From: Petunia secreta
Lineage: Eukaryota; Streptophyta; Magnoliopsida; Solanales; Solanaceae
Direction: 5' to 3'
DNA length: 64,000 bases
NCBI GenBank assembly: GCA_029990175.1
Contig: JARKIP010000035.1
Span: 18,341,501-18,405,500, forward strand
Shown here: one piece after another, positions 10,266 through 22,805 of the stretch
Layout: every line of letters starts with the position of its first letter
How positions within the stretch are numbered: position 1 is the stretch's first letter
Made by a program: the position numbers and the translations under genes
Notes under the pieces: generated by a model
Databases searched by the model: none
What the model was told of the DNA's origin: nothing
Seen by the model: only the letters and a program-made list of their open reading frames with translations

Positions 10266-12713
10266 TGACACGACCCGGGATCCGATTAGGCCGTGTAGGC
10301 ACCCGACATCCTCCCCTAGACCCATTGGGAGAACCATTACCAATTAAATTAGGAAAATAAATATAACAATTCATAAATAAGCACAAGACTTAAAAAAAAT
10401 ATAGACCTACTGATACCTCTAAGCTGTACAAAAGAATTACAGCTGACTACCCAACATACTAGGTTTAGGGCTATCCAGACTAGACATCTAAGAGTACAAA
10501 AGAAGACAGATGCCTCCTGAAGGGAGCAAAATGCATCTGAAATAATAAACAATAAACTGGTGGCCATCCGGAATAAAAGCTGGCTCACCCTGACAGCTGA
10601 AGTAGTCTTCGCTCCTGAACAATGTGGTGAACTCAATCCTGGAGCGAACCTGCCGAAACGAAATAGATAGACAAGAAAAAAACAACAAACAAGGGTGAGT
10701 CAAAAGGACTCAATAAGTAGGGCAGACTAGGCACCTCAAAGAATAGGATAGCTAGCCAGGGAGAAGAAACATATAAACCAAACTACTCTTATTTAAATTA
10801 TGAAAAGGCGAAGCCAAATAATGTATGACACCATAAATTTATAAACAATCAGGGACATATGATAGATAGAACATATAGGCATCCTGAATATATCAACAAT
10901 CAGGAATACATGACATATTCACGAAACATCACACTATAATCACACAATACACCGCAACCGATGCAATGAAATGGAATGAATGAAGTATGATGCAATGGGG
11001 TCACATGTATCAAATCAATGGAGCAGAATCCTCCTACTCCAGTGCAGAATCCTCCTACCCTCAATATGATGCAATGGAGCGGAATCCTCCTACTCTCAAT
11101 ATGATGCAATGGAGCAGAAACCTCCTGGTCCTGGGGCGGAATCCTCCTACCCTAAGTATCATAGAATGGAGCGGAATCCTCTTGCTCCTGGGGCGGAATC
11201 CTCCTACCCATCAATATGTGCAATGGAGCGGAATCCTCCTGCTCCTAGGATGGAATCCTCCTACCCTCAATATGATAGAATGGAGCGAAATCCTCCTGCT
11301 CCTAGGGAGGAATCCTCCTACCCCTCAATATGATATGAAATTTAATGCATATGTATGACATATAATGCATATGAATGCAATATGATGCAATAATAACCCT
11401 TCACCGGCGCGGGACTCTCATCGACAGCTGGGAAGTAGAGGCCAAGTCACAGCCAGAGTACAATGCTCAGATCCTCAATTCAATACATATAATATACAAT
11501 GTAAATCCAAAGCTAAGGCATAATGAGTACGCCTATCGGCAGCTACACACGGAAGGAACACGTGGTAGATTATCCACGAGGCCAGGTGTCTCCAAAGAAA
11601 TGGATATAAACACTTACCTCTTCCAAAAGTTAGCATTACTAATCAACAACCGTTTTATCCTTTGGTTTCATTGCCAAACGATCTCACTCTATTCAATAAG
11701 CAGAAAAATATATCAAATTAGGCTAAAGGCTTCATTCCTCACATCTTAGGGCAATCCAGTTAGGAACCTGATACCCTATTCGCATACGCAATATGCTGGC
11801 CAGGCCTATGTACATGGTTTAAGGTCACATAACCAAACCCTAAATAAATTATATTTATATGTTGCCCATAACTCACTGAGTACGAATATATAATCAATTT
11901 CATTATCAGGGTCCAATTGACCCTTTAAACTATTAATTGAACTTATTAAAATAATGTCTTTCTACCGTTAAAATATATTCAAACACTCGTAATAAATTGA
12001 AATAATGAATTAACATCATTACCTGGATGTTGAAGGATGAAAATCCTATTTTTTTTCTTCTCCTTTTCCTTTCTTTTCTCTATTTTCTGGCTTTACTTTT
12101 GGTTCGCTGATTCTCTCCGAATTCGTTGTTTCTATTTTTTGTCTGCTTTATTTTAAGACTTAAGTTAAGGGATAACTTATCCCTTAACCACTGCCAAAGT
12201 TTAAAATCTTTTTCTTTTATTTTATTTTCTATTTAATTTTATTTTTGTATTAAAATTAAAATGCAGTCGTACGATCTCAAATTTCTCAAGTAAGTTTTAC
12301 AAAATATATGTAACACACTTGCTAAGGTGGATCTCAAATCTGACTCCCGAAACTCAATATCCAAATTAAATGGAAAAAGGTCAAATTATTTAACTTTCGG
12401 CATTTTAGCGGAAACTAGCCGAACAACCTCGAAATTCACTTTCGAAAAATCACAAAAGTCACAAATAATCATACGAACCTAACAGCACTTTCGGACTTCG
12501 AATCGGAGCTCATTCGCCAAAACCGAGCTCGAAATTTTTTTTTTATTATTTATCGACTATAAAAACTGAAATCTTCTTCCGATACGTACCAAACGAGGTC
12601 TGATTGGGCTCAAATTTTATAGATAAGTCACAATGGACCTTACGAAAATTTTAAAATTATTGGCACGCATATCGAAATCCTAACTTCCGAAACGACTGAC
12701 CGAGGTCATTTTA
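10266..12713 (-). repeat. Copy B 3' LTR (2448 bp)
   Basis: Starts TGACACGACCC on the + strand. The far end reads TTTTA where the family has TTTCA, so its last base pair has mutated. It carries the GGAATCCTCC array but not the TATA module. Confidence 0.9.
11010..11335 (-). repeat. GGAATCCTCC tandem array in copy B 3' LTR
   Basis: About five to six copies of a roughly 50-60 base compound unit built from GGAGCGGAATCCTCC, GCTCCTGGGGCGGAATCCTC and a TCAATATGATGCAATG spacer. The open frame of 123 residues across it comes from the repeat and is not a gene. Confidence 0.8.
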
Positions 12714-12751
12714 TTCTCCTCCACTTATACTCTCGTTCGTGCTCGAACGAG
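12714..12751 (-). other. Polypurine tract and hairpin of copy B
   Basis: On the + strand TTCTCCTCCAC (12714-12724) abuts the LTR. The inverted repeat CTCGTTCG-tgct-CGAACGAG (12732-12751) lies just inside, as in copies A and C. Confidence 0.8.
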
Positions 12752-13084
12752 CCCATGTTTAAAGAAAAGTTTGCACAGATAACAAAAGAACTTGAATGAC
12801 CTTCACCAACTACTGCATAGATATTATCTCATGATTGTAAAATCAGAATTATAATACTCACACCAAACTCTTGGAAATAAACATATCTGGATAATATCAT
12901 AACGCCATTGCCCAGCTTATTCTAACTAAGCTGATCCTTCCTCGATCACGAGAGGAGAGCTCTACATTTTTGAAGCAAAGATACACGAAACTTTGAATGG
13001 GTTAACATGATTCAGCCGATAATCACCTCTTCGATATACCTTTCGATATAGAACAGGTCAATGGAACTAAGAATTAGCTTACGC

Positions 13085-14046
13085 TTGATGCAATAGGGGG
13101 AGCTTTTGAAGTACCTTGTCACTACACACTATGGAAGATTTGATGCAAGCTATATTATTTTTACGAACGCACTATGTAACATCTCAGTTGATGTTAGTGT
13201 TGTTCCACAAGCTCCTTATAAGAATGTAGTTACTCATATCTGAATGTATGTCAAAGGTTCATCTAAACAGGGTCTATCATATAAGGATAAGGATCATGCA
13301 AATACTACGGATAGTATGATGCATCTTCAGACTGAACATCTACTTCATGGTATCGTCTTTGAATTGGAAATATTATGACTTGAAAAAGTGAAAATAAAAG
13401 AGACATGTAGTTGGACCATGAGCTGAGGCAGAATACCAGCAACAAAGTTGATTACATGTGAACTTATAACGCTAAAGGAACTTCTCAAAGAATTGAGGTG
13501 TGAAGAAGATATGCCAATGATAGATGGACGATAAGCTGCATTAATCATTTAACCCTAATTTTCCATGAAGTAAACCAGCGTCAGTATGAGGATCCAGTTC
13601 TAGTTGAATACAGACAGATAGCCAGAAGAAAACCTGAGTCACCATACAGGGTTACTACTGACGGTGTTCTCATGTATAAAGATAGACTTTGTGTTCCCGA
13701 TGTTGCAGATTTACGTGGACAGATTATGATAGAGGCACATTATTCCAAATACACTGTTCATCCAGGTTCGACTAAGATGTACCATTATATTAAGCAGATT
13801 TATTGGTGGGACGGAATGAAGTGTGACATAGCAGAATTTGTAGCTCAGTGTTCTAATTGCCCACAAGTTAAAGTCGTGTCATCTTTCCAGACTTTATGCT
13901 TTCAGCAGATAGGAACGTATATATGATCAGGTTGCCAGCTTATCTCTATCATTAATAGATTATTAGTGGGTTTAGGAATGATCGACACTCATTATAGGTT
14001 TCTGTCGTGGCCCTTGGTTGGGTCGTGACAAAAATGGTATCAACGC
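13085..14046 (+). other. Antisense foreign block in copy B
   Basis: About 960 bp, opposite in direction to copy B's gag and LTRs and at the same site as the block in copy A. In order on the + strand it has about 450 bp with no recognisable product, the integrase fragment (13567-13926), about 100 bp ending GGTTGGGTCGTGACA like a foreign LTR end, and then AAATGGTATCAACGCC, which resembles a primer site (TGGTATCAGAGC). Copy C reads straight across this site at 27215-27235. Confidence 0.7.
13567..13926 (+). pseudogene. Integrase zinc-binding domain fragment, antisense to copy B
   Basis: Reads HEVNQRQYEDPVLVEY, then RVTTDGVLMYKDRLCVPDVA, then HYSKYTVHPGSTKMYH and QCSNCPQVK. The His residues and the C-x2-C pair of the gypsy HHCC domain are all present. 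It is closely related to 6103-6519 in copy A and breaks off at the same place, so both copies inherited one fragment. The DDE core is absent. Confidence 0.82.
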
Positions 14047-14199
14047 CTTAGAGATTTAGTATTACCATTCAGTATTTGGAGGAAGACTCCTCCACTTAAA
14101 GCACAAACTCATGCAGCTATTTGAATAGGAATAACCATTCCCGCACAGTCTGCTGGACCAAAGAGGATTTAGCTAAAAGCTGAACGTAGGCAGACCTAA

Positions 14200-14400
14200 G
14201 CTACTAACTACCCTTTCGAGTTTTCAAACAACTGCAACTTTCGAGTCACAACTCCATACATTTTCTATAAGCACCACCGCCTGATGGATCAAATCAAAGG
14301 TCAAATGACGCCTCTCATTACCCTTAGTAGCCTTGAAAACGAAAATGTGCTTACCCAGCTACCTCGGTACACACTCTGGCTCAACGCAGGGAACATCACA
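14200..14400 (-). pseudogene. Remnant of the conserved short frame in copy B
   Basis: On the - strand it matches the start of the 70-residue frame of copy C (MFP-LSQS pattern) but is out of frame after about 30 residues. Its position relative to gag and the polypurine tract is the same as in copies A and C. Confidence 0.35.
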
Positions 14401-15084
14401 ATAGGTTACTAAGCGCCTAAGCTCACCATCGCCAACAAAGAAAAGATGGCAACGGACTAAGGATAGAAATAATTAGAGCTTTAGGAAGCTCTTCTTCTTA
14501 TTTATTTGGCTATCAGAGCTACATTACTTTCGAGTCAAGCTAACCGAAGAATCGCAATTGAAGAAATAGACATTAAATGAGCTTTATGGAACAAAATCTA
14601 TGTCAATTTAACCTTCCAATAAAAGGACAATCCAACAATTTAGCAGAAAACTCTTTTACAACTAAGACAAGCTCATAGAATAACATGACCCTACTAGCAT
14701 CTCGAGCCAAGAGGAGACACGTAGGTCGAGTATTACTTACTTTACACCGGAAGAAACAATGACACTTTCTGATGGTGCTGAATAAGGTTCCCATCATCCT
14801 ACCAACACTGAGTTCCAAAGAGAGGTAGACTAACTTGACATTATATCAGAATGTGGCACAACAAGATGTCAAGCAAATAATACCGATACTTACTCACAAA
14901 TCTCTCACATTTAAACAAGATAAACTAGTAGGGTCATCATAAATTCCAGGAATAAATCATATCAGAAGCTCACCACTCTACCGCAGCCGATTCTTAATAG
15001 AAACGACATCCAAGGAAACCATAGAAATATTATAAGACACCATTTCCAGATCAAACGAAAGAATCAAATCTTACTCACATTTAA

Positions 15085-16560
15085 GAGAAAAAGAAATCTC
15101 AGGGTCTACTATATCGGATACCTCAGCATCCCGCCAGCCAAGCAGTTCATAGAACTGCCTCTGTAGCTTAGCTGAGCCACTACCCTGACAATCACTTTCT
15201 GAAGAACCACTACCACCACACTCTCAACTTCTACTGGATGATGGCATTTCTTTTGCTGATTGAGATCTAAATAAAATCCCCTGCGACTGCGCAAATGCCT
15301 GATAATGAGGAAAAAGACGACTGCCTACTTGCCGGACTAAGGGAGAACTCTACCAAAAATGACAGGCTCACGATAATGATAACACCTTTCAGTGAAAATG
15401 GAAGCTGGACAGGTTGTTGATAGATATAAACAGAAAAACTGGGTCTCTCTTAATGAACTACTAGCGCACTTTAAGAATTATGCTCTACCATATGAGATAA
15501 CCTAGCAAGTGACCTCCCAAAATAATATGAATTCTTACCTCTAAATTAGGTACCACGGTTGCCCACTAGGGCCACGGGATCTCTTGCTCTCCCGCTCTAA
15601 CTCTTCTTGTTCTAACTTATGGTATGCCTCGTACCTTCGGGTAATATCCACAACAACATCAAATGAAATCCCGACCTCAATCTCTCGAGCCATCTGGGAT
15701 CTCAAGGAAAAAGAAAGGTCATCAATAAATCTTTGAATCTCTCAAAATGCTCATGGACTAGTTCTAATACATATTCAGCCATTCTATAGAATTCAATCTC
15801 ATATTCTGAAGCACCAACAGGCTAACCGACAGCTACCCTGTCCAATCCGCTCAAACTGGCAACACTTTTCATCTCGCTCGTTACTCGAAAGGAAATTTTC
15901 CACGAATCTAGAAGAAAAACCGAACCAAGTTAGCTAATAAGAGAGGGGCCTACCAATTCAAGACTGGACCCTAGAACTGGAAAGAAGAATAATCAACACC
16001 ATACTGCTCGATATAATCAAGAGCCTGAAGGATACGCTGACATCATTTTTTTTTTTAAAAAAAACTTACACATGGATTATCTGATGCATGGCTTACAAAT
16101 ATCAGAAGGTTCAATTGGGTAAAATAATTCAGTCTTTTCAGATACTCGGACCGAGCCATTACTCGGGCTAGCTAACAACCAGAATAGCTAGAGGCACAAC
16201 ACATGCTGCCTCCGGAACATACTTTACTGCGGAAATATTAAGAACTGGAATAGGAGCTCTCTGAGACCGAACATCTACATCTGCGGCAATGTGGTAAGCT
16301 TCCTAATGAATAATAAGTTCTAGCGGTACCAAGATTCTTATAAAAATATTGTAGAGAGCCAAGGGAACCACAAGGCCCTGCTCCCTCGCCCATCGCGAGC
16401 TCGTACAGATGGGACTCCTGTAACTAGATCGTCAGCACGATCAAAACTCTCGGGGCTTCGTCTTTGCTAGCCCCAGGCTATACTGCCTCGTCTTGAACTC
16501 ATATCATTTGCAGATTTGTCACACGAGGGTTAACAATTACTACGAAGGGATTAACGAAAA
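15085..16560 (-). pseudogene. Decayed gag of copy B
   Basis: Sequence collinear with the gag of copies A and C on the - strand, including the DGTGG-like Gly/Ser/Arg-rich tail near 15180-15250 and the block matching SQMAREIEV-SFDVVVDI near 15640-15700. Stops and frame changes occur throughout and no long frame survives. Confidence 0.65.
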
Positions 16561-16715
16561 ATACTTTTGCATATTAAACCGATGCACGATCAGAAAAGAA
16601 GGAAGTGAAACTTCCTAGATGCAATCATAGCCTCTCGTAGATAGTACGGACGGCTACGTACCCATAAGCGAGACTCTACTAGACACTGTCTTAGTCTGGA
16701 TAGACTCAAAGCTAG

Positions 16716-16727
16716 GCTCTAATACCA
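16716..16727 (-). other. Primer binding site of copy B
   Basis: The - strand reads TGGTATTAGAGC, one base from the initiator tRNA-Met complement TGGTATCAGAGC, two bases from the LTR edge. Confidence 0.85.
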
Positions 16728-16729
16728 AC

Positions 16730-19181
16730 TGACATGACCCGGGATCCGGTTAGGCCGTGTGGGCACCCGACATCCTCCCCTAGACCCGTCAGGCGAACCC
16801 TTACCAATTAAATTAGGAAAATAAATATAACAACTCATAAATAAGCACAAGACTTAAAAAAAACAAAGACCTACTGATACCTCTAAGCTGTACAAAAGAA
16901 ATTACAGCTGACTACCCAACATACTAGGTTTAGGGCTATCCAGACTAGACATCTAAGAGTACAAAAGAAGACAGATACCTCCTGAAGGGAGCAAAATGCA
17001 TCTGAAATAATAAACAATAAACTGGTGGCCATCCGGAATAAAAGCTGGCTCACCATGACAGCTGAAGTCGTCTTCGCTCCTGAACAACGTGGCGAACTCA
17101 GTCCTGGAGCGAACCTGCCGAAACGAAATAGATAGACAAGAAACAAACAACAAATAAGGGTGAGTCAAAAGGACTCAATAAGTGGGTCAAACTAGCCACC
17201 TCAAAGAATAGGATAGCTAGCCAGGGAGAAGAAACATATAAACCAAACTCCTCTTATTTAAATTATGAAAAGGCGAAGCCAAATAATGTATGACACCATA
17301 AATTTATAAACAATCAGGGACATATGATAGATAGAACATATAGGCATCCTGAACATATCAACAATCAGGAATACATGACATATTCACGAAACATTGCACT
17401 ATAATCACACAATACACCGCAACCGATGCAATGAAATGGAATGAATGTCGTAAGATGCAATAGGGTCACATGTATCAAATGAATAGAGCGGAATCCTTCT
17501 ACTCCAGGGCGGAATCCTCCTACCCTCAATATGATGCAATGGAGCGGAATCCTCCTGCTCCTGGGGCGGAATCATCCTACCCTCAATATGATGCAATTGA
17601 GCAGGAGGATTGATGCAATGGAGCGGAATCCTCCTGCTCCTGGGGCGGAATCCTCCTATCCTTAATATGATAGAAGGGAGTGGAATCCTCCTGCTCCTGG
17701 GTCGAATCCTCCTACCCCTCAATATGTGCAATGGAGTGGAATCCTCCTACCCTCAATATGATATGCAATGTAATGCATATAAATGACATATAATGCATAT
17801 GAATGCAATATGATGCAATAATAACCCTTCACCGGCGCGGTACTCTCATCGACAGCTGGGAAGTAGAGGCCAACTTACAGCCAGAGTACAATGCTCAGAT
17901 CCTCAATGCAATACCAACTACAGGACATAACATATAATATACAATGTAAATCCAAAGCTAAGTCATAATGAGTACGCCTATCGGTAGCTATAGACATAAG
18001 GAATACGTGGTAGATTATCCACGAGGCCAGGTGCCTCAAAAGAAATGGATATAAACACTTACCTCTTCCAAAAGTTAGCGTTGCTAATCAAAAACCGCTT
18101 TATCCTTTGGTTTCATTGCCAAACGATCCCACTCTATTCAATAATCAAAAAAATATATCAAATTATGCTAAAGGCTTCAGTCCTCACATCTTAGGGCAAT
18201 CCTGTTAGGAACCTGATACCCTATTCACATACGCAATACGCAGGCCAGTCCTATGTACAGGGTTTAAGGTCACATAACCAAACCCTAAATAAATTACATT
18301 TATATGTTGCCCATAACTCACTGAGTCTGAATATATTATCATTTTTATTATCGGGGTCCAATTAACCCTTTAAACTATTAATTGAACTTTTTAAAACGAT
18401 GTCTAATAACCCAATTTCAACTGTTAAAATATATTCAAACGTACATAATAATATGAAATAATGAATTAAAATCATTACCTGGATGTTGCAGGGTGAAAAT
18501 CCTATTTATTTTCTTCTCCTTTTCCTTTCTTTTCTATATTTTCTGGCTTTATTTTTGGTTCGCTGATTCTCTCCGAATTCGTTGTTTCTATTTTTTGTCT
18601 GCTTCATTTTAAGACTTAAGTTAGGGATAAGTTATCCCTTAACCACTGCCAAAGTTTAAAATATTTTTCTTTTTATTTTAGTTTCTATTTAATTTTATTT
18701 TTGTATTAAAATTAAAATGCAGTTGTACGAAATCCGGAATATTCTAAAATTTCTCAAGTAAGTTGTACAAAATATATGTAACATATTTTCTAAGGAAGAT
18801 CTCAAATCGGACTCCCGAAATTCAATATGAAAATTAAATGGAAAAAGGTCAAATTATTTAACTTCGGTATTTTAGCGGAAACTAGCCGAACAATCTCAAA
18901 ATTCACTTTTGAAAAATCACACAAGTCACAAATAATCATACGAACCTAACGGCGCTTTCAGATTTCGAATCGGAGCTCATTCGACAAAACCGAGCTCAAA
19001 AATCTCTTTTTTAATATTTATCGACACTAAAAACTGAAATCTTCTTCTAATACGTACCAAACGAGGTCTGATTTAGTTCAAATTTTACTGATAAGTCTCA
19101 ATGGACTTTACGAAAGTTTTAAAATTATTGGTACATAAATCGGAGCCCTAACTTCCGAAACGACTGACCGAAGTCGTTTCA
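16730..19181 (-). repeat. Copy B 5' LTR (2452 bp)
   Basis: Starts TGACATGACCC and ends GTCGTTTCA on the + strand, with the GGAAG target duplication immediately outside. Nearly the same length as its partner at 10266-12713 and collinear with it, including the GGAATCCTCC array at 17480-17760. Confidence 0.92.
17480..17760 (-). repeat. GGAATCCTCC tandem array in copy B 5' LTR
   Basis: Same compound unit as 11010-11335 with small differences in copy number and order. One copy at about 17600-17625 is scrambled (GAGCAGGAGGATTGATGC), suggesting a local inversion or slippage. Confidence 0.78.
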
Positions 19182-19221
19182 GGAAGAAAAAGTAAATAAC
19201 TAACAAGAGCTAAGTAACCAT

Positions 19222-19587
19222 GTGAAGAAAACTACCCATATATATTCAATGCACAACATAAATTTGGCGTCTTACAGCTTTCTTCAACAACAATTAACAA
19301 GAGATGGACAAAATAGGGCAAAGCACTCCCATAGTAACTTCAAACTAGGGAACATTGTGCAATTATTCAATTCAAGATTGAGATTATTCCCCAGGAAGTT
19401 GAGATCAAAGTGAATCGGACCTTATAAAGTGGTTGAGGTGATCTCTTATGGTTCAGTAGATTTTCTAACAAGAGATGGTACCCAAATTTTTTGGGTGAAT
19501 GGGCAAAGGGTCAAGTACTTCTTCGGATACAATGCCGAAATTGGTGAGGTATCTTGCATCCACCTCTTAGAACCAAGTGAAAATTGA
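19222..19587 (+). pseudogene. Integrase C-terminal fragment (Athila-like pol 3' end)
   Basis: Reads LGNIVQLFNSRLRLFPRKLR, an in-frame stop where Trp is expected, then IGPYKVVEVISYGSVDFL and WVNGQRVKYFFG, ending at a natural stop at 19585-19587. It matches the C-terminal end of the integrase at 51773-52681 (LFNSRLKLFSGKLKSRW and FLVNGQRVKHYWGG). This region follows the DDE core and binds DNA non-specifically in intact integrases. The catalytic core is absent here. Confidence 0.85.
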
Positions 19588-20457
19588 GGTAACCCCATCG
19601 TGTTGCGACTTTAAATTAGGCGTTTCTTGGGAGGCAACCCAAGTTTTACGTTTTCGCATTTATGTTTATGTCAAATATTACATGGAGTAATTTGATTGTG
19701 GCACTTGATCTTGGTTACTTGGAGTTGGTGCAGGAAATGAAGCAAGAAAGTGTGCAAAATAAGGACGTGATCCCAAAAATATGAAGGAAACTGGACAAGG
19801 CCGAATTGAGTTGCCGACCACAAAAAATTAGGCAGAAGGGCCGATGCTAACAGAACATGAGCTCAAAAACTTCTTTTGAATGGGCGGCGCTATCGATAAT
19901 TCGGTGGCCGCAATCCTATATTTCCCTCCACCTATTTGTTTTAGTAGATCTCCGAATCTTCGGTTGTACCGCCTATGCCTCTACTGATGCAATATGTGGG
20001 GATAGATGAAAATCCAATTTTGTAAAAAAAAAAAAAAATTGCCCCCGACAATTCAGGATTGCTATGCCAGCTTGCTTTTAGACGACCACCGAAAATTAGG
20101 TTGACCGCCGATCTTCCAGGTAAAAGTAGAGTTACCCAACTATAAAAGTGAAATGGTAAAATTAATTCACTTTTCACTTTTTCAAATCAAATAAAAACAC
20201 CCACACACCGGCGACCAAAGTTCCGGTCACTCACCATACAAATCACTACATAACACACACAAAACCTATCAAATCCAACGTGACACTCTATCTCACTCTG
20301 CTCGTCATTCCAATTAGGATTTAACCCTTATTTTAAATTAATTCATGAATAGTTAGGGCTTGCTAATAACATCAGGGTGTGGGCGGAGATTTGTGGTTGC
20401 TCATGTTTTTTCACATGATTTATGTTAGGGGAAGTCTGATGTACCCTAGATTCTTTA

Positions 20458-20478
20458 TGTGTGTGTGTGTGTGTGTGT
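20458..20478. repeat. (TG)n microsatellite
   Basis: About ten TG units in the noncoding part of the truncated Athila-like element. Confidence 0.9.
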
Positions 20479-20543
20479 TGATTTTAGAGATTGAACATGA
20501 TTAGGGTGTTAAAATGATTCTTTATTTACGAGTGAAGAATGGG

Positions 20544-20592
20544 GAAGAAGAAGAAGAAGAAGAAGAAGAAGAAGAAGAAGAAAAAGAAGAAG
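20544..20592. repeat. (GAA)n microsatellite
   Basis: About 16 GAA units with one interruption near the 3' end. It creates a poly-Ser frame on the opposite strand, which is not a gene. Confidence 0.9.
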
Positions 20593-21359
20593 ATTGAATC
20601 TTGATGTACGTACACACCTTAATCTTGTATGCTCTATGTTCTTCTTGAATCTTGAATGCAATTTGAGGAAAAATTGAGTTCGTTCTTGTTTGAAGTAAGT
20701 TTGATATGATGTGTAAGCATGTGTTGAGCATAAGTATCTTGATTTCTTAGAAAAGAAATAGAATCTTGATTTAGCTGATGGATCGGCTGTTGCCGATTAG
20801 CATTAGGTTGTGTAAGACTTGGATTAGTAAGGACTCGGTTGCCGTCGAATCATCGGACTTGCCGGCCGGTGCTCATAGAAATTCTAATGCTCCAGGAGAA
20901 CTAAGGAATTGATTCGCATTTCAAAGTGTGGCCTCTGATCGTTTTTGGCGTTGTCATGTGGGACCACACATTTGGATTGTGCGGCTGCCGAATTTTGGCT
21001 CTACCTACGATGGCAACAGAAGTCTTTCAAACTTTGGGGAACCTCATTTGGCTATTCCACCGACTTTTCGTTGGTCGCCTATTCCAAATGTGAGCCTGCA
21101 TAAGCTGATTGGCGACCGTCGAATTACCTATTTTTTTGGGAGTTTTGTATGTGAACACTTGAGTTGCTAACTTTCGTTGTACTCTATGTTTGGTAGTTGT
21201 AGGGTAGTTTACTGATAGTTTAGAGTAGTTTGGTGCGTGATATGCTTACTAATGATTTAAGTGGATGTGCCTTGTACGTGTTTTTAAATGGCAACTTAAA
21301 AAGGAAAGAAACACCACCAAAGGGGGGAGCCCAATAAAGCAAGGGCACTGATAAAACTA

Positions 21360-22790
21360 GGAGCAAGGAGGCCGCCAAAAAGGCTCAATAAGAAACACAA
21401 GGTTATAGTTGCACTAGCTCAATCTGTGAAAGTGGAATTGGCTAAAGAGAAAGGGAAGGGCAAGGTGGTACGAAAGATACCTCAGGAAAAGAAATAACTG
21501 CAGTCTAGGTTGAGAGATGAGAGAGATAAAGGGCCTTCTAATCTAGCTGCTGTAAGTGAGTCTTCCTCCTCAGAATAAGAAGATAAAAGGGGATAAGCAA
21601 GAAGTTCAAATAGTTTTTGACCCAATGAGAGACCCAGAGCGAGTAGTTAGGAGGTTAATGAAGAGGAAATTCACTAATACTAATGCCAAATAGATGTTTG
21701 AGAAAGAAACTCAGGTCTATCAATGTTGAGAAGCTATTGCAAGTTTAGTGGGCAAAGACATACTGTGAGGAATTTTATGAAGAACTTGAGAGAAGAGATT
21801 GGTTTTTTTTGCACATCTCCCGGAGAATGCAATGAAGTCTTCTTGCAGAAATTCTATATGAGCTTGTCTGAGAAGCCTAAGAAGTCTTTGGATGTGCAAG
21901 TGAGGGATGTATATGTGCTTTTCTCACACACTTACAACAATGAAGCTTATGGCACCCCAGCTCCTCGGAGTACTAGTGAATATAATGAGAAGGTGAGGAT
22001 GTAAAGAGAAGAGAAAAGAGTTTGGGAGCATGGTTTGCAGCTATTATTACTTATCCCGACACTACACTGGAGCAGCTCAATCTAGGAGTTGACATTAAGA
22101 AGAGCACAGAGCTTTGAGGCTAAAGCATGGAATGCTTTGGTGAGTAATTGATTTTTTCCTTCTATAAATGATGATAAGATCACAATCAACAGTGCCATTA
22201 TCATGCTGCCATTATGGCTGAGTTGGATGTTAATGTGGGAGCAATTACATTCTAAAGAATTGACACCAAAGGCCATCAACAAACCACATCTTATGGTGTT
22301 CCTTGCCTTCTCACCTCATTCATTAAGAGTCGAGTACCCCGAGTACTTGAAGCTGGTGGCATTGACTTGAAAAAAATATCATGAGGAGGATAGAAAGTCG
22401 AAAGAGTAAGAAGATTAGGAAAAAGGGAAGAGCAAAGAAAATGTGCAAATAGGTGAAAGAGCTACTCAATATTCAGATGCTCCTACCTCAGGAAGAAAGA
22501 GTGGGATGGAAGAGATTTCTACAAGACAATTCACTCTATTCAATGTTCCAGGCATCTTCCAGTTTATTCAATCACAGCTCCTTGGAATTGACTTAAAGGT
22601 AAACTAGTTAAAAACTCCAAATCTTGATCTTGCTAAGGCTCTTAAGCCCATGACAGATACTTACACCAAGTTAACCAAAGCGAGGAAGATAATACAAAGA
22701 ACTTGGTGCGCTGAAGGAAAGAATCACAACGTTGGGAACTTCCACTGTCAAAATGAAGAACCAATTTGAAGGAGTAAAAGATGAGTTAAA
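21360..22790 (+). pseudogene. Decayed post-pol ORF of an Athila-like element
   Basis: Recognisable islands include FDPMRDPERVVRRLMKRKFT (near 21630), WAKTYCEEFYEELERRDWFF (near 21740, second frame) and FLQKFYMSLSEKPKKSLDV (near 21840). The pattern of an N-terminal basic region followed by EFY- and a short strand-rich block resembles the post-pol ORF of the inner Athila element at 49355-50643 (VQEFYANWDPMEAWKDDDMV). Some plant Athila elements carry such an extra ORF in the env position. Multiple stops make this copy dead. Its function is unknown. Confidence 0.45.
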
Positions 22791-22805
22791 AAAGCTTTGG
22801 ACGGG

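Larger units (their letters stand above)
10266..19181 (-). mobile_element. Copy B: complete non-autonomous gypsy-like LTR retrotransposon
   Basis: Same family as copy A, on the - strand. Perfect target duplication GGAAG at 10261-10265 and 19182-19186. The LTRs are 2448 and 2452 bp. The internal region is 4.0 kb, with an initiator-tRNA-Met primer site (one mismatch), decayed gag, the antisense integrase block, hairpin and polypurine tract. No RT, protease or RNase H was seen. It inserted into or beside the Athila-like debris that continues at 19187. Confidence 0.93.
19187..22805 (+). mobile_element. Truncated Athila/Tat-like gypsy element, + strand
   Basis: Contains the last part of a pol gene, a typical post-pol motif (TTTCTTGGGAGGCAACCCAA near 19625), noncoding sequence with microsatellites, a decayed extra ORF, and a 3' LTR beginning near 22806. 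The 5' LTR, gag and most of pol are missing. The left edge is the copy B insertion, so the rest was either deleted or lies outside recognisable sequence. Confidence 0.65.

Noticed and set aside
11375..11749. 124-residue frame in the copy B LTR
   Set aside because: The same LTR region in the other copies is broken at different places, so it is a chance frame.
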